Shown in pieces: positions 54,405 to 64,000 of a stretch of 64,000 nucleotides of DNA; position 1 is the first letter of the stretch; every line of letters begins with the position of its first letter. The position numbers and the translations under genes are program-made. The notes beneath the pieces are model-generated. The model was not told the DNA's origin. It saw only the letters and a list, made by a program, of their open reading frames with translations, and did not search any database. The DNA is from Pegea sp. RAD2-039 (taxonomy: Eukaryota; Chordata; Thaliacea; Salpida; Salpidae), in the NCBI GenBank assembly GCA_034620365.1, contig JAQGEQ010000322.1, positions 186,001 through 250,000 on the forward strand, given 5' to 3'.

Positions 54405-56437
54405 ACTGTACTGTGTCACTGTACTTTGTCACTGTACTTTGTCACTGTAGTTTGTCACTGTACTTTGTCACTGTAGTTTGTCACTGTAGTTTGTCACTGT
54501 ACTTTGTCACTGTAGTTTGTCACTGTACTTTGTCACTGTACTTTGTCACTGTACTTTGTCACTGTACTTTGTCACTGTAGTTTGTCACTGTACTTTGTCA
54601 CTGTAGTTTGTCACTGTACTTTGTCAATGTACTTTGTCACTGTACTTTGTCGCTGTACTTTGTCACTGTAGTTTGTCACTGTACTTTGTCACTGTACTTT
54701 GTCACTGTACTTTGTCACTGTACTTTGTCACTGTAGTTTGTCACTGTACTTTGTCGCTGTACTTTGTCACTGTACTTTGTCACTGTACTTTGTCACTGTA
54801 GTTTGTCACTGTACTTTGTCACTGTACTTTGTCACTGTACTTTGTCACTGTACTTTGTCACTGTAGTTTGTCACTGTACTTTGTCGCTGTACTTTGTCAC
54901 TGTACTTTGTCACTGTACTTTGTCACTGTAGTTTGTCACTGTACTTTGTCACTGTAGTTTGTCACTGTACTTTGTCGCTGTACTTTGTCACTGTAGTTTG
55001 TCACTGTACTTTGTCACTGTACTTTGTCACTGTACTTTGTCACTGTACTTTGTCACTGTAGTTTGTCACTGTACTTTGTCGCTGTACTTTGTCACTGTAC
55101 TTTGTCACTGTACTTTGTCACTGTAGTTTGTCACTGTACTTTGTCACTGTAGTTTGTCACTGTACTTTGTCGCTGTACTTTGTCACTGTAGTTTGTCACT
55201 GTACTTTGTCACTGTACTTTGTCACTGTACTTTGTCACTGTACTTTGTCACTGTAGTTTGTCACTGTACTTTGTCACTGTAGTTTGTCACTGTACTTTGT
55301 CGCTGTACTTTGTCACTGTACTTTGTCACTGTACTTTGTCACTGTAGTTTGTCACTGTAGTTTGTCACTGTAGTTTGTCACTGTAGTTGTCACTGTACTT
55401 TGTCACTGTAGTTTGTCACTGTAGTTTGTCACTGTACTTTGTCACTGTACTTTGTCACTGTACTTTGTCACTGTAGTTTGTCGCTGTACTTTGTCACTCT
55501 ACTTTGTCACTGTAGTTTGTCACTGTAGTTTGTCACTGTACCTTGTCACTGTAGTTTGTCACTGTACTTTGTCACTGTACCTTGTCACTGTAGTTTGTCA
55601 CTGTACTTTGTCACTGTAGTTTGTCACTGTAGTTGTCACTGTACTTTGTCACTGTACTTTGTCACTGTAGTTTGTCACTGTACTTTGTCACTGTAGTTTG
55701 TCACTGTACTTTGTCACTGTACTTTGTCACTTTACTTTGTCACTGTAGTTTGTCACTGTAGTTTGTCACTGTACTTTGTCACTGTACTTTGTCACTGTAG
55801 TTTGTCACTGTAGTTTGTCACTGTACCACTGTGTCACTGTAGTTTGTCACTGTAGTTTGTCACTGTTGTCACTGTAGTTTGTCACTGTAGTTGTCACTGT
55901 ACTTTGTCACTGTACTTTGTCACTGTAGTTTGTCACTGTACTTTGTCACTGTAGTTTGTCACTGTACTTTGTCACTGTACTTTGTCACTTTACTTTGTCA
56001 CTGTAGTTTGTCACTGTACTTTGTCACTGTAGTTGTCACTGTACTTTGTCACTGTACTTTGTCACTGTAGTTTGTCACTGTAGTTTGTCACTGTACCTTG
56101 TCACTGTAGTTTGTCACTGTACTTTGTCACTGTAGTTTGTCACTGTAGTTGTCACTGTACTTTGTCACTGTACTTTGTCACTGTAGTTTGTCACTGTACT
56201 TTGTCACTGTAGTTTGTCACTGTACTTTGTCACTGTAGTTTGTCACTGTAGTTTGTCACTGTAGTTTGTCACTGTACTTTGTCACTGTAGTTTGTCACTG
56301 TACTTTGTCACTGTACTTTGTCACTGTAGTTTGTCACTGTAGTTTGTCACTCTACTTTGTCACTGTACTTTGTCACTGTAGTTTGTCACTGTACTTTGTC
56401 ACTGTACTTTGTCACTGTACTTTGTCACTGTACTCAG
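54405..56437 (+). repeat. 2-kb minisatellite of a 13-bp unit (about 156 copies)
   Basis: The unit is TTTGTCACTGTAC or TTTGTCACTGTAG; the last base alternates C/G. A rarer GTCGCTG variant marks a higher-order repeat: it occurs at 54885, 54976, 55080 and 55171, giving a period of 195 bp (15 units). Some units lack bases (TAGTTGTCAC) in the right half, from 55385 on, where the order is less regular. A 60-codon open frame repeating CHCTLSLYFVTV arises only because 39 bp (three units) is a multiple of three. It is non-coding. Confidence 0.95.
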
Positions 56438-57602
56438 TGTCGTTCTAGTAGCCCTTGCGACGTTAGAAGCGCGTAGCTGCATCAGTTTCTGATTTCATAA
56501 ACTTTTTAATGAGTTAGTTTGCATAATAATTAAATTTCGTTTCTAAAATCTGTTCAAGAGTTGAAACCACCAGGAGAAATCTCTTGCTTTACATTTCAGT
56601 CAAACTGTAAAAATGACTAATCATAAATTTATCCTGAAAGTTCAAAACTTAATACTGTGTCTATGATTTGGTTTTCAATTTTGAAAGTATTTTATAAAAA
56701 AGAGGATTTTCCTAGAAATATTTACAAGCTAATCTAAATATAACTTTTTTTAGTTAATATTCAGAAATCAGAGTTTTATTGAAAAAAATAAAAGTAATCA
56801 TTTTAATTTAACTTATTTCTTAATAAAATGTTGATAAAGTAATAAACATTGTTTTTTTATTATTGAAGTCACGTGTAAGTTTTACATTAAACACACAAAA
56901 AGTTTGTTTTTTTCAGAACATTCTGTAAAGTCTACAGCTGTAAAATAATTTCAGACATTTTAATCTAAACAAATTTGACTTTTTCAGTATCTTTCTTAGT
57001 AACTTTTAAGGGCTGAATAGTTTTATTTAAGTAGTTCACAATTTGCCACAACCTCAAATATATTTTTTTAACAAAATATTTTTACATAAAAAATCTAACA
57101 TCTTTCATAAATGAGTTATAAACACATAACTTTCCATTAGTCATCAAATCAATGACATCAAAATCTGAAACTTTGTTTATACTTCTATGATATTTTTTTT
57201 AAGAATAAAGATAAAAATACTAAAGAAAATTACTGCAGATATTTATCAACTTTTCATAAAAGGATTTAAGATTTAACTGTCTATCAAAGCAATCTAACCA
57301 TGCTTGTGTCTTTTGCTAAAATTGATAATTATTTTTTTACTCTTATGACTTTTTGAGAAGTTTTTACAAAAACGATTACTTCAATTATAATTTATTAGGT
57401 GATTTTCATTTTTTCTCAAACCTTCTTCTGTTTTTCAATTTTTATATTCTTATTTTAAAAGGTTTATTTACAAATATGTCTAAAAGGCAGTAATTTATAT
57501 TTTTATATGCCTTGTGCCCTATAAATTTCTATATATTATATCTTAGTAGTTGTGTTCAATCACCTGTTGAACCATACTTATGATTCTACAGTTATATTAA
57601 AT
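56438..57602. other. AT-rich spacer, no gene seen
   Basis: After GCGACGTTAGAAGCGCGTAG directly right of the minisatellite, the sequence returns to AT-rich composition. No gene or repeat was recognised. Confidence 0.4.
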
Positions 57603-58136
57603 TCATTTATTACAATAAATGCGAAAGAGGGTGCCTGAAGAGAGCAACTCCCACTAACACACATTCTCACAAATAACATTTATTTAGTCAAAAATATACA
57701 AAGCAAACGATATAACACATGGCATTTCGGTAGACCTCAAAGTATCTAACAGTGAATATTTACATAGAATTAAAGCAATATTAAAAAAAGGGAAAGATTT
57801 ACAGTTTAGAAATGGCAATGTTGGCAATGTTATAACAGTTCAATTTCTTCTTGAACAACGCGAGTGATTCTGACATGATAATGTCTGATGGCAGCTGGTT
57901 CCAAGTATTAATTGTACGGTATGAGAAAATACTTGCTCTGACCAATGTACTAGGTGATATAGGCTTATTAAGATGTAATATGTGTTGTCTGGGCTGATAT
58001 AACTTGAAGGAAGGACTAATGGAAAAGAAATCATCGAATTGAAGGTCAATTAAATTGTGGATAATTTTGAAAATAAGAATTAAGTCGTATTTAATCCGTC
58101 GAATTTCCAAAGTATCTAAATTGAGTTTCCTGCATA

Positions 58137-59303
58137 CTAATCTCGTAAATGTTGACTGAACAGACTCGATTTTTTAATATCACTAACTTGATATGGCATC
58201 CATGCACTGACATTGTATTCAGGAATTGGACGTACGTACAATTTGAAAAGATTGATAAAAAAGCATGGGTTCTTAGAATTAAAGGTCTTTATAATAAGGA
58301 AGATAAGGTTGATTGATTTTCCAAAGATTTTGGAAACATAATTGCGCCATTTAAAGTTAGATGATAGAGTAATGGCAAAATCTAGGACTGAAGATACTCG
58401 TTGAATAATAAATCTATTGATAAAGTATTGCTTCAAGGAATTTGCAGCTGGTTTACTAGAAAAAGTTACAAGTTCAGACTTTGTGGGCTGGATTCTGAGC
58501 TGCCAATTCGCAGACCAGTTTTCTACAGTGTGTAGTGCAGTTTGAAGTTTTGAAGGATTACAAGATGATATCTTGTCTGCATACATAAACACACTGACAT
58601 CATCTGCTGCTACTAGTCTTCTGATGAGGTCTTCAATGAAAATTAAAAAGATAAGGGGACCCGGAACGGAACCCTGAGGAATACCACTGGTGATTTGACT
58701 AGAAGTAGATAAAGATCTTTCTACACGAGTTTGTTGGGTTCTACCTGATAAGTAATCTTCAATCCACTGTTAGATAAAGCTGTTGATTTTTAAGTTTTTC
58801 AATACAGTACTGAGCTTGATTTTGGAACAGAATCAAACGCCTTAGCAAAATCGAATTATATAATGTCACAAAGAGTGACTGTAATTGGCTGTAAGCTCAT
58901 TAAGAAAAGTGAGATGTTGAGTCAGGGAAGATCTCCGTTTCACAAAGCCATGCTGGACATCAGATATTAGATGGTGCTCCATCAAATGACTGGTCATGTG
59001 ATTGTGAATGATATGTTCTTGAGTTCTGCAGATAACTGAAGTCAGTGAAACTGGTCTGTAGTTAAGTGCAGTGTTTCTGGGACCCTTCTTATAAATTGGA
59101 GTAATAATAGCATTCTTCCAAATTTGTGGAAGTCTTCCCCGCTTAAGAGTCATGTTAAAGAGTAGCGATAAGGGTAGTGATAAAGATGAAGTAGTTTTTC
59201 TTAAAAACAAAGATGGCATCTGATCAGGGGTGTTGAAAACTGATGATTTTAAAGAAGAAATAGCTTTATATGCCATATCAACCATTATGTCAAGATCTAT
59301 CAT
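58137..59303 (-). pseudogene. LINE copy E reverse transcriptase
   Basis: The fingers (59303-58866) read IITPIYKKGPRNTALNYRPV and QHGFVKRRSSLTQHL. The palm is broken by frameshifts near 58860 and 58770, and the motif C region reads MYADKISSC in place of YADDIKLSSC, losing a catalytic Asp. The C-terminal part (58137-58592) is open. This copy cannot encode active RT. Confidence 0.75.
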
Positions 59304-59869
59304 CTCAGAGACATTTGTAAGAATGTCGAGGTAGGAAAGAGAAGGAGTATTGCCATCATCGGTTATAAAAAGCTATTAAATTGTTTATTTAGCAACTCAG
59401 CTTTATTTTCTGGTTCCATCACAAGCTGGTTGCTGTTATCAATTAGGGGAGATATTTGAGATCTCGCCTTAAGCTTGTGATTTATGAAGTCAAAAAATGT
59501 TTCTTGCTAGGTGAAGATAAAACTGCACCTTCTCTTCCCAAATAGAAATTAGAAACAGATTTCTTGTAAACTATACAAAGATCTTTGTACAGAGATTTGA
59601 TGGAAGGGTCTGTTTTAGTTTATTTGTATAGGAGGTTTTTGAAATATTGTAAATTCTTTAAATATTTGGGCAAATGTGGTTTTTGTTGATTCTTTTAAAA
59701 GGTATGAATCTTTCGATTGACTCTTTAACGATGTTAGTAAGCCGTGAGTGAATAATATTGATGTCTTCGGAAGAGTTGAAAAGGGAAATCCAGTCAACAT
59801 CTGATAGAAACTTGTTAATGCCGTTATATATTCTACAGTAAAAATTCCTTTTGCTTGAAGTTTTAACGT

Positions 59870-60570
59870 TCATAAAAAAGTTTGATGGAGTTTGAATTCA
59901 ATCATGTTGTGATCGCATGTCAGAGCAAAAGGTTCTTTTGGATCAACGGATATAATGTTCTCGGGTTTTGATGTGATAAGAACATCCAAAGTATTACCAC
60001 TGACTTGGGTCGAGAAATTACCCATCTGAAATAGATTATGGGCATTGAGGAAGCTTACAAAGGTATGACTTAGAAAGGCAAAATTAGTATTATCGCTATC
60101 CAAGTTAAACGATTTTCCACTAAATGCTAAATTCGGGTTATTCCAATCAATTTTACCAAAATTAAAATCCCCCAAAATATATAACTCAGGACACACAACA
60201 CTCTTCAGAGCCTTCAATAAGGCCTTAACAGTAACCTCATCACTAGTTGTAGAGGGTGGTAGGAAGGTACATATAAAACGAGAAAATTTGGACTTTGAGT
60301 AATGAAAATCAAAGGCGATAATCTCAAACCCTGGACAATTAATGGGATCGATCTGAATTCTAGACATCTTGGGTGCAAGCGTATTTTGTAAATTACGCAA
60401 ACACTGCTGTCTCTATCATACAGTCTATCACAACGCAAAACACAAAAAAGATTACCGTCAACCAGAAAAGAATCAGGATAAAACGGTTTCAACCAAGTTT
60501 CAGTAATAAAAACAAACGCAAAATCTTGAAAACTCAAAGGAGCTTTCAAAAGGAAAATTTTATTAATAAT
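59870..60570 (-). pseudogene. LINE copy E endonuclease
   Basis: Two overlapping frames together cover the AP endonuclease: FVFITETWLKPFYPDSFLVD (catalytic Glu), LYILGDFNFGKIDWN (GDFN intact) and ALTCDHNMIEFKL (Asp-His pair intact). A frameshift near 60380 separates the first part from the rest. All catalytic residues expected of the family survive, so this is the best-preserved endonuclease in the window. Confidence 0.75.
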
Positions 60571-60985
60571 CGACCGTGCGTTGAAGAACATACTAATAGA
60601 TATACATAATGTATACATAATGTAATACATATGTAATAGAAGAATTGCCTTTTTGACGCTTGTGAGATTTGATGATGGGCTTTTGTAAATTGATATCTTG
60701 GGCTGAAAGGATGATGACATTGTTTTCTCTGTCCTCATGGTCTTACAGTAAGTTTCTTGTACATATCGGTGACCTCCTTGGCAAGAAGCTGCACCATGCT
60801 AGCATTTTCGTCGGAACCGGGATTACCGACCATCGAGACTCATGTGACTTGTTTCTTTGTAGAGGCATTCAGTTCGTCCATTAATTTAGACAAACTAAAA
60901 TTTTTTTCCGTTGATTTTGGCAAAATCGTTGGCAATTTCAGATTTAAATTTGGCCAATTCAGCAGATATCGATTTGCTGATGTCG

Positions 60986-62235
60986 GATAATCAGTTTGAA
61001 TTAGAATTAGAGAAGGTAATGGTTATGTCAATAGTTCTATATTTAATGCAAAATCATTTAAACCCCATTTGCTTCATCTGTTTGTTATCAAACATATCAT
61101 CCTTTTCTTTGATTTGGACATTCATTAATTTAGTGTCTGATTATAAAAAGTAGTAAAAGTTCGTTCACTATAGTATGAACACTTTAACATAGTAGCGGTA
61201 TTAAATTATTTAGGCGGGTACGGTAACCGCCACAAACCACAGATGGACAAAGTTTTGCAAAGTAATTTATATTTATATATATTTATTTCACCTGTATGTT
61301 TATTTAATCAAACATTTTTGGTCTTACGTCAAAATAGTATCTGTAAATAAAATTAAAATCTTTTATAATTATGTTTTCAAAAATAAAATAATTTAATAAG
61401 TTTAGTTTACTTTAGAATTAATAAGATGTTTTATAAATGTTTACACTAGTTAAAGTTTATAGAAACCATGGTTACATTGCATCTTGTTTTCTACACTAGC
61501 TGGTAAAAATTACTGTTTCTTTATGTCTTATTTTGTATGAAAAGGCAGTTTTGTTTGCTTTAAACATAGCAATGATTAAAGAAATATTTTTTTAATTTAA
61601 AAATAGAGCTGGGTTAAGTAGAAACTGTTTAAGTTGTAATTTAATGCTGTAATTGTATTTATAAATTTTGAATTTAAAATAAAATAAAATCAGTTTACAA
61701 TTTTAACTTGACTTCAATAAAAATTCTTCTGTATTCAAATAAACTATGTTTTTTATGATACTAATGAAACTAATTTTTAGTTTTTTATGAAACTAATGAG
61801 ATTTTAATAAAATATAATGGGTTTTTTAAACTAAATTTTAACTAATTTGCTTTATTTGAAATATATATGTAACTACTTCTCAGCTTTAGATAACAGCAGA
61901 AAACTTTTTTTGGGTAAATCTTAGAATTTTTTCGTACAAATTAAGAATATCGAAATATTCAATCAACAAATCATTATCAACCGTTTGAAAGAAGAGATAT
62001 AGACAACAGCACCTCTGATCAATATCGGTCTCTGTAGTTCTGCCTTCAAAAAGCAGCAAATAAAACCCATAAATTACAAAAAAAGAAGAGGCTAGTCTTT
62101 ATGAAAATGTATTAGAAGGTAGCAGTTATTTTGAAAACAGAGAAACAGTCAAAAAATTTGCTTAGATTGATGTTGCTTGCCAAGGAGTATAACATTTTAT
62201 GTTGCAAGCAACTAAAAATAAATTGTAAAAACTTT
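60986..62235 (-). repeat. Chimeric 5' module of the LINE, copy 3 (longest)
   Basis: It includes a LINE ORF1 fragment (60986-61090), the core module (61090-61560) and an outer extension to about 62235 that is shared with the copy at 24593-25690. Compared with that copy it holds an extra block at about 61980-62150. The hairpin GGCGG ... CCGCC lies at about 61213-61231. Being attached to LINE copy E, it shows that the module travelled with the element at least twice (copies C and E). Confidence 0.7.
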
Positions 62236-63323
62236 GTAGGCGGAACTTTGTTCTCCGTGTGCTTAGATGGGATCAAACACGACCATCAGCTACATAAAGG
62301 GGGTTGTTTTAAATTTACTGTCATGCCCATTCATATCGGGGGTCTACTTTAACACCTCGACAATTGAAGAATTATTTATTAAGAAAATCAATTTTAGGCG
62401 GTAGGACAAATCGGTATAGGTCAATGATCAGCTAGAGAAATATAAGGGAATTGTTTGAAGGGTAGTAAAGTGTGTGTTAAAGTCCAGAAAGCTACATTCT
62501 AAAGATAAGGAAAAGGTGTTACTAAAAGCATTAAGTGGAATTCAGTCTTGTTGTGAAGATCTTACGAACGAAACTCTCCACTGAAAATTCTGTCGGTTCA
62601 GTCGAAGAACATTTCAGAGACGCAACTTACTGAATCGGTTTTTCAAACAAGGACCAGTACTTTTGGACGCAGAAACCAGGATAGTGATGGTGTAAAAGGT
62701 TGAACTGCAGGGTAGGCACGGGTTAGTTACCTAGATGTCAGAGAATTCAACGTTTTACTGAAAGATTAAGCCAGATACCCAAATTGTGATTAACAGGACT
62801 TTGACATTCAATCTGTCCAGAGTGGTAAAGAGAATAGCCCCCGACTTGCTTTACCAAGAGAAGTAAATGATTGTCCAGACGCTAACGTGATGATGAAAAC
62901 TAAAAAGGATAGAGAGTCGAATGACTCTGTTTCTAATAAGAAAATATCAATCAGCTTTCACGATCTGATCACCAGAAGCTATGAAGTCGATTCAAAGAGC
63001 AGGAAAAACATCACACGCAAGTTTTGCGGTCAAGCAGATCATTTAAAGGTGTACTTCGAAAGCGCTACCAATGGGACTAGTTGGTGTTGATCGTAATCGT
63101 GGTACAGCATGTTTAGTCTTCTCTGTTAGGATTCAATTGTATAGTTTAGAAACACCGTTACAGTAGATTATTTTACCGCATATGTAAATGTGATTCAAAG
63201 TCTTTTACCTTCACATTGACTGTTACAAATTCTTGCTATTTCCTGTTAGTAACAATTGCTTGTCGTTAAGTTAGAAACCACCTTCTACATTAGAATAAAG
63301 CTCTCTTGTTGAGTTATTATTAT
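62236..63323. other. Unassigned sequence with retroelement traces
   Basis: Sequence with moderate GC, many short frames and no complete gene. The block ACCCAAATTGTGATTAACAG at 62776 recalls the Gypsy relic at 29010. A 68-codon plus frame at 62887-63090 (SFHDLITRSYEVDSKSRKNI, FCGQADHLKVYF) is not recognised. Confidence 0.35.
63160..63192 (+). repeat. Single diverged unit of the 42-bp satellite
   Basis: ACAGTAGATTATTTTACCGC followed by ATATGTAAATGTG matches the satellite unit at 28 of 33 positions without gaps. It stands alone, 13 kb from the array, in otherwise unrelated sequence. It may be a progenitor, or an escaped and decayed unit. Confidence 0.55.
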
Positions 63324-63734
63324 CAAACAAAGTAAGTGCATCGAATAATGAAAGCGATATCCGTGAAACCAAATTAGAATCACTATGATAGTTTAGCACC
63401 TTTAAAGAATACTTTTAATTTCTTTATTTCATAAGCCTGTTTTTTGCACAGAATGGTCTGATACCAGGAAATGTAACGTTTCATACACGTTTGCTGTTAC
63501 ACCGACTAAAAGAAGCTTTTTTGAGTCTAGAAGGTTTTGTCAATCAATAGGAGGAGATATCATTCATCAAACATTAGGATATACTGACGTTGGCTCAACT
63601 TATTTCACGTAAAATAGTTTTTGCCAAAGTTTTATGCTTCGTGTTGTAATGATTTTGCCCATAATCAATATTTATTGATGATTATTTACTCCTGGTTAGA
63701 TTTTTTATAACCAAGAAAAATAGCTGGCCTAATG
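63324..63734 (+). repeat. Duplicated lectin-exon segment, copy 2
   Basis: Second copy of the 411-bp segment at 29058-29468, with three substitutions. Its left flank (GAGTTATTATTAT) and right flank (ATTTATTATCTTTTTC) differ from those of copy 1, so the duplication is limited to this block. Of the two, this copy is the better candidate for the original locus because nothing is truncated at its right edge. Confidence 0.85.
63436..63608 (+). CDS. C-type lectin-like domain exon (copy 2), partial gene candidate
   Basis: Same 57-codon exon as at 29170-29342: first half of a C-type lectin-like domain, phase 0 in and phase 2 out. A donor upstream (GTAAGT at 63332) shows that a preceding exon once existed. 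The second half of the domain would be expected to the right of the window. Secreted or membrane lectin function is only inferred from the fold. Confidence 0.55.
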
Positions 63735-64000
63735 ATTTATTATCTTTTTCAATAATATTAATTGACTCACACTTTAATGTAATTTGAAATGAAACTAATT
63801 AATATCAATAAAACATAATGACTTTAAAAACAGTAGAGCAACCACATTCTAGAATCTTTCTCCTAGCTTTATCACTACAGCTAACTTTGTCACCTTTTTT
63901 AAAACGATTTTTGACTTGAGTGATTTGTTCGCAAATGAGTTATAGAAGCATTTTGATCATTTTCTTTACGTTCTTTATAAGAATGATTTAAATAACTTTT
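63735..64000. other. AT-rich right edge, no gene seen
   Basis: Probable intron or spacer right of the lectin exon. No further lectin exon was found before the window ends. Confidence 0.35.

Larger units (their letters stand above)
57603..60985 (-). mobile_element. LINE copy E (minus strand, chimeric 5' end)
   Basis: On minus it runs from an ORF1 coiled-coil fragment near 60985 to the hairpin tail and AATAAATG at 57603. It shares with copy B the internal deletion that joins RENNVII to SAQDINLQKPIIKSHK (around 60700). It then carries endonuclease and RT in pieces interrupted by frameshifts, and the C-terminal domain (57799-58592). Upstream of 60985 it continues into the chimeric module instead of a PHD region, as copy C does. 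Confidence 0.87.

Noticed and set aside
54392-54580. Open frame of LCHCSLSLYFVTV repeats in the 13-bp minisatellite
   Set aside because: Explained by three 13-bp units being 39 bp; no other coding evidence.
62131-62352. Plus frame with KGGCFKFTVMPIHIGGLL resembling the VMPFGL region of Gypsy reverse transcriptase
   Set aside because: Only a short match without flanking RT motifs; recorded as a trace, not a feature.

Overview
The window is animal nuclear DNA. It has AT-rich spacers, GT-AG introns that are often only 45-70 bp long, a spliced receptor tyrosine kinase of the discoidin domain receptor family, a spliced fibrillar-associated (collagen VI-like) collagen gene, and several families of LINE/SINE and LTR retroelement remains. 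The stops used are standard. Compact introns, a DDR kinase and a VWA-collagen-VWA-Kunitz gene suggest an invertebrate bilaterian; a tunicate is my best guess, but nothing in the sequence proves it.

Layout. Position 1-739 (minus) is the 5' part of a multi-pass, GPCR-like gene that runs off the left edge. An AT-rich spacer to about 7.1 kb holds one decayed LINE tail. Positions 7350-12464 (plus) hold a complete 18-exon DDR gene (885 codons, all splice phases consistent). From 12.69 to 28.8 kb lies a retroelement nest: a tRNA-headed SINE, four copies of one CR1/L2-like LINE in both orientations with different internal deletions, a duplicated chimeric 5' module, and small relics of LTR elements and a second LINE family. 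Positions 29470-38035 (minus) hold a collagen gene: signal peptide, VWA, about 306-residue triple helix, VWA, Kunitz and a third VWA. The third VWA is cut at a 411-bp segment carrying a C-type-lectin exon, which is found again almost unchanged at 63.3 kb. A 5'-truncated LINE (41.6-42.5 kb) precedes a 7.35-kb array of a 42-bp satellite (42786-50138). A scrambled LINE mosaic, a single-exon orphan gene (52813-53487, minus), an LTR gag relic and a 2-kb array of a 13-bp minisatellite follow. The window closes with another LINE (57.6-61 kb, minus), its chimeric 5' module, and the second lectin segment.

How the parts relate. The DDR gene encodes a predicted collagen receptor and the collagen gene a predicted secreted collagen; they converge within 18 kb, which is suggestive but unproven as a ligand-receptor pair. 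The LINE and SINE share the same 3' tail with a small hairpin, as expected of a LINE that mobilises its SINE partner. The palindrome TGACGTCA occurs 13 times, nine of them in or just upstream of the DDR gene and five of those within about 20 bp downstream of splice donors. No prokaryotic operons, CRISPR arrays, rRNA genes or intact tRNA genes were seen.
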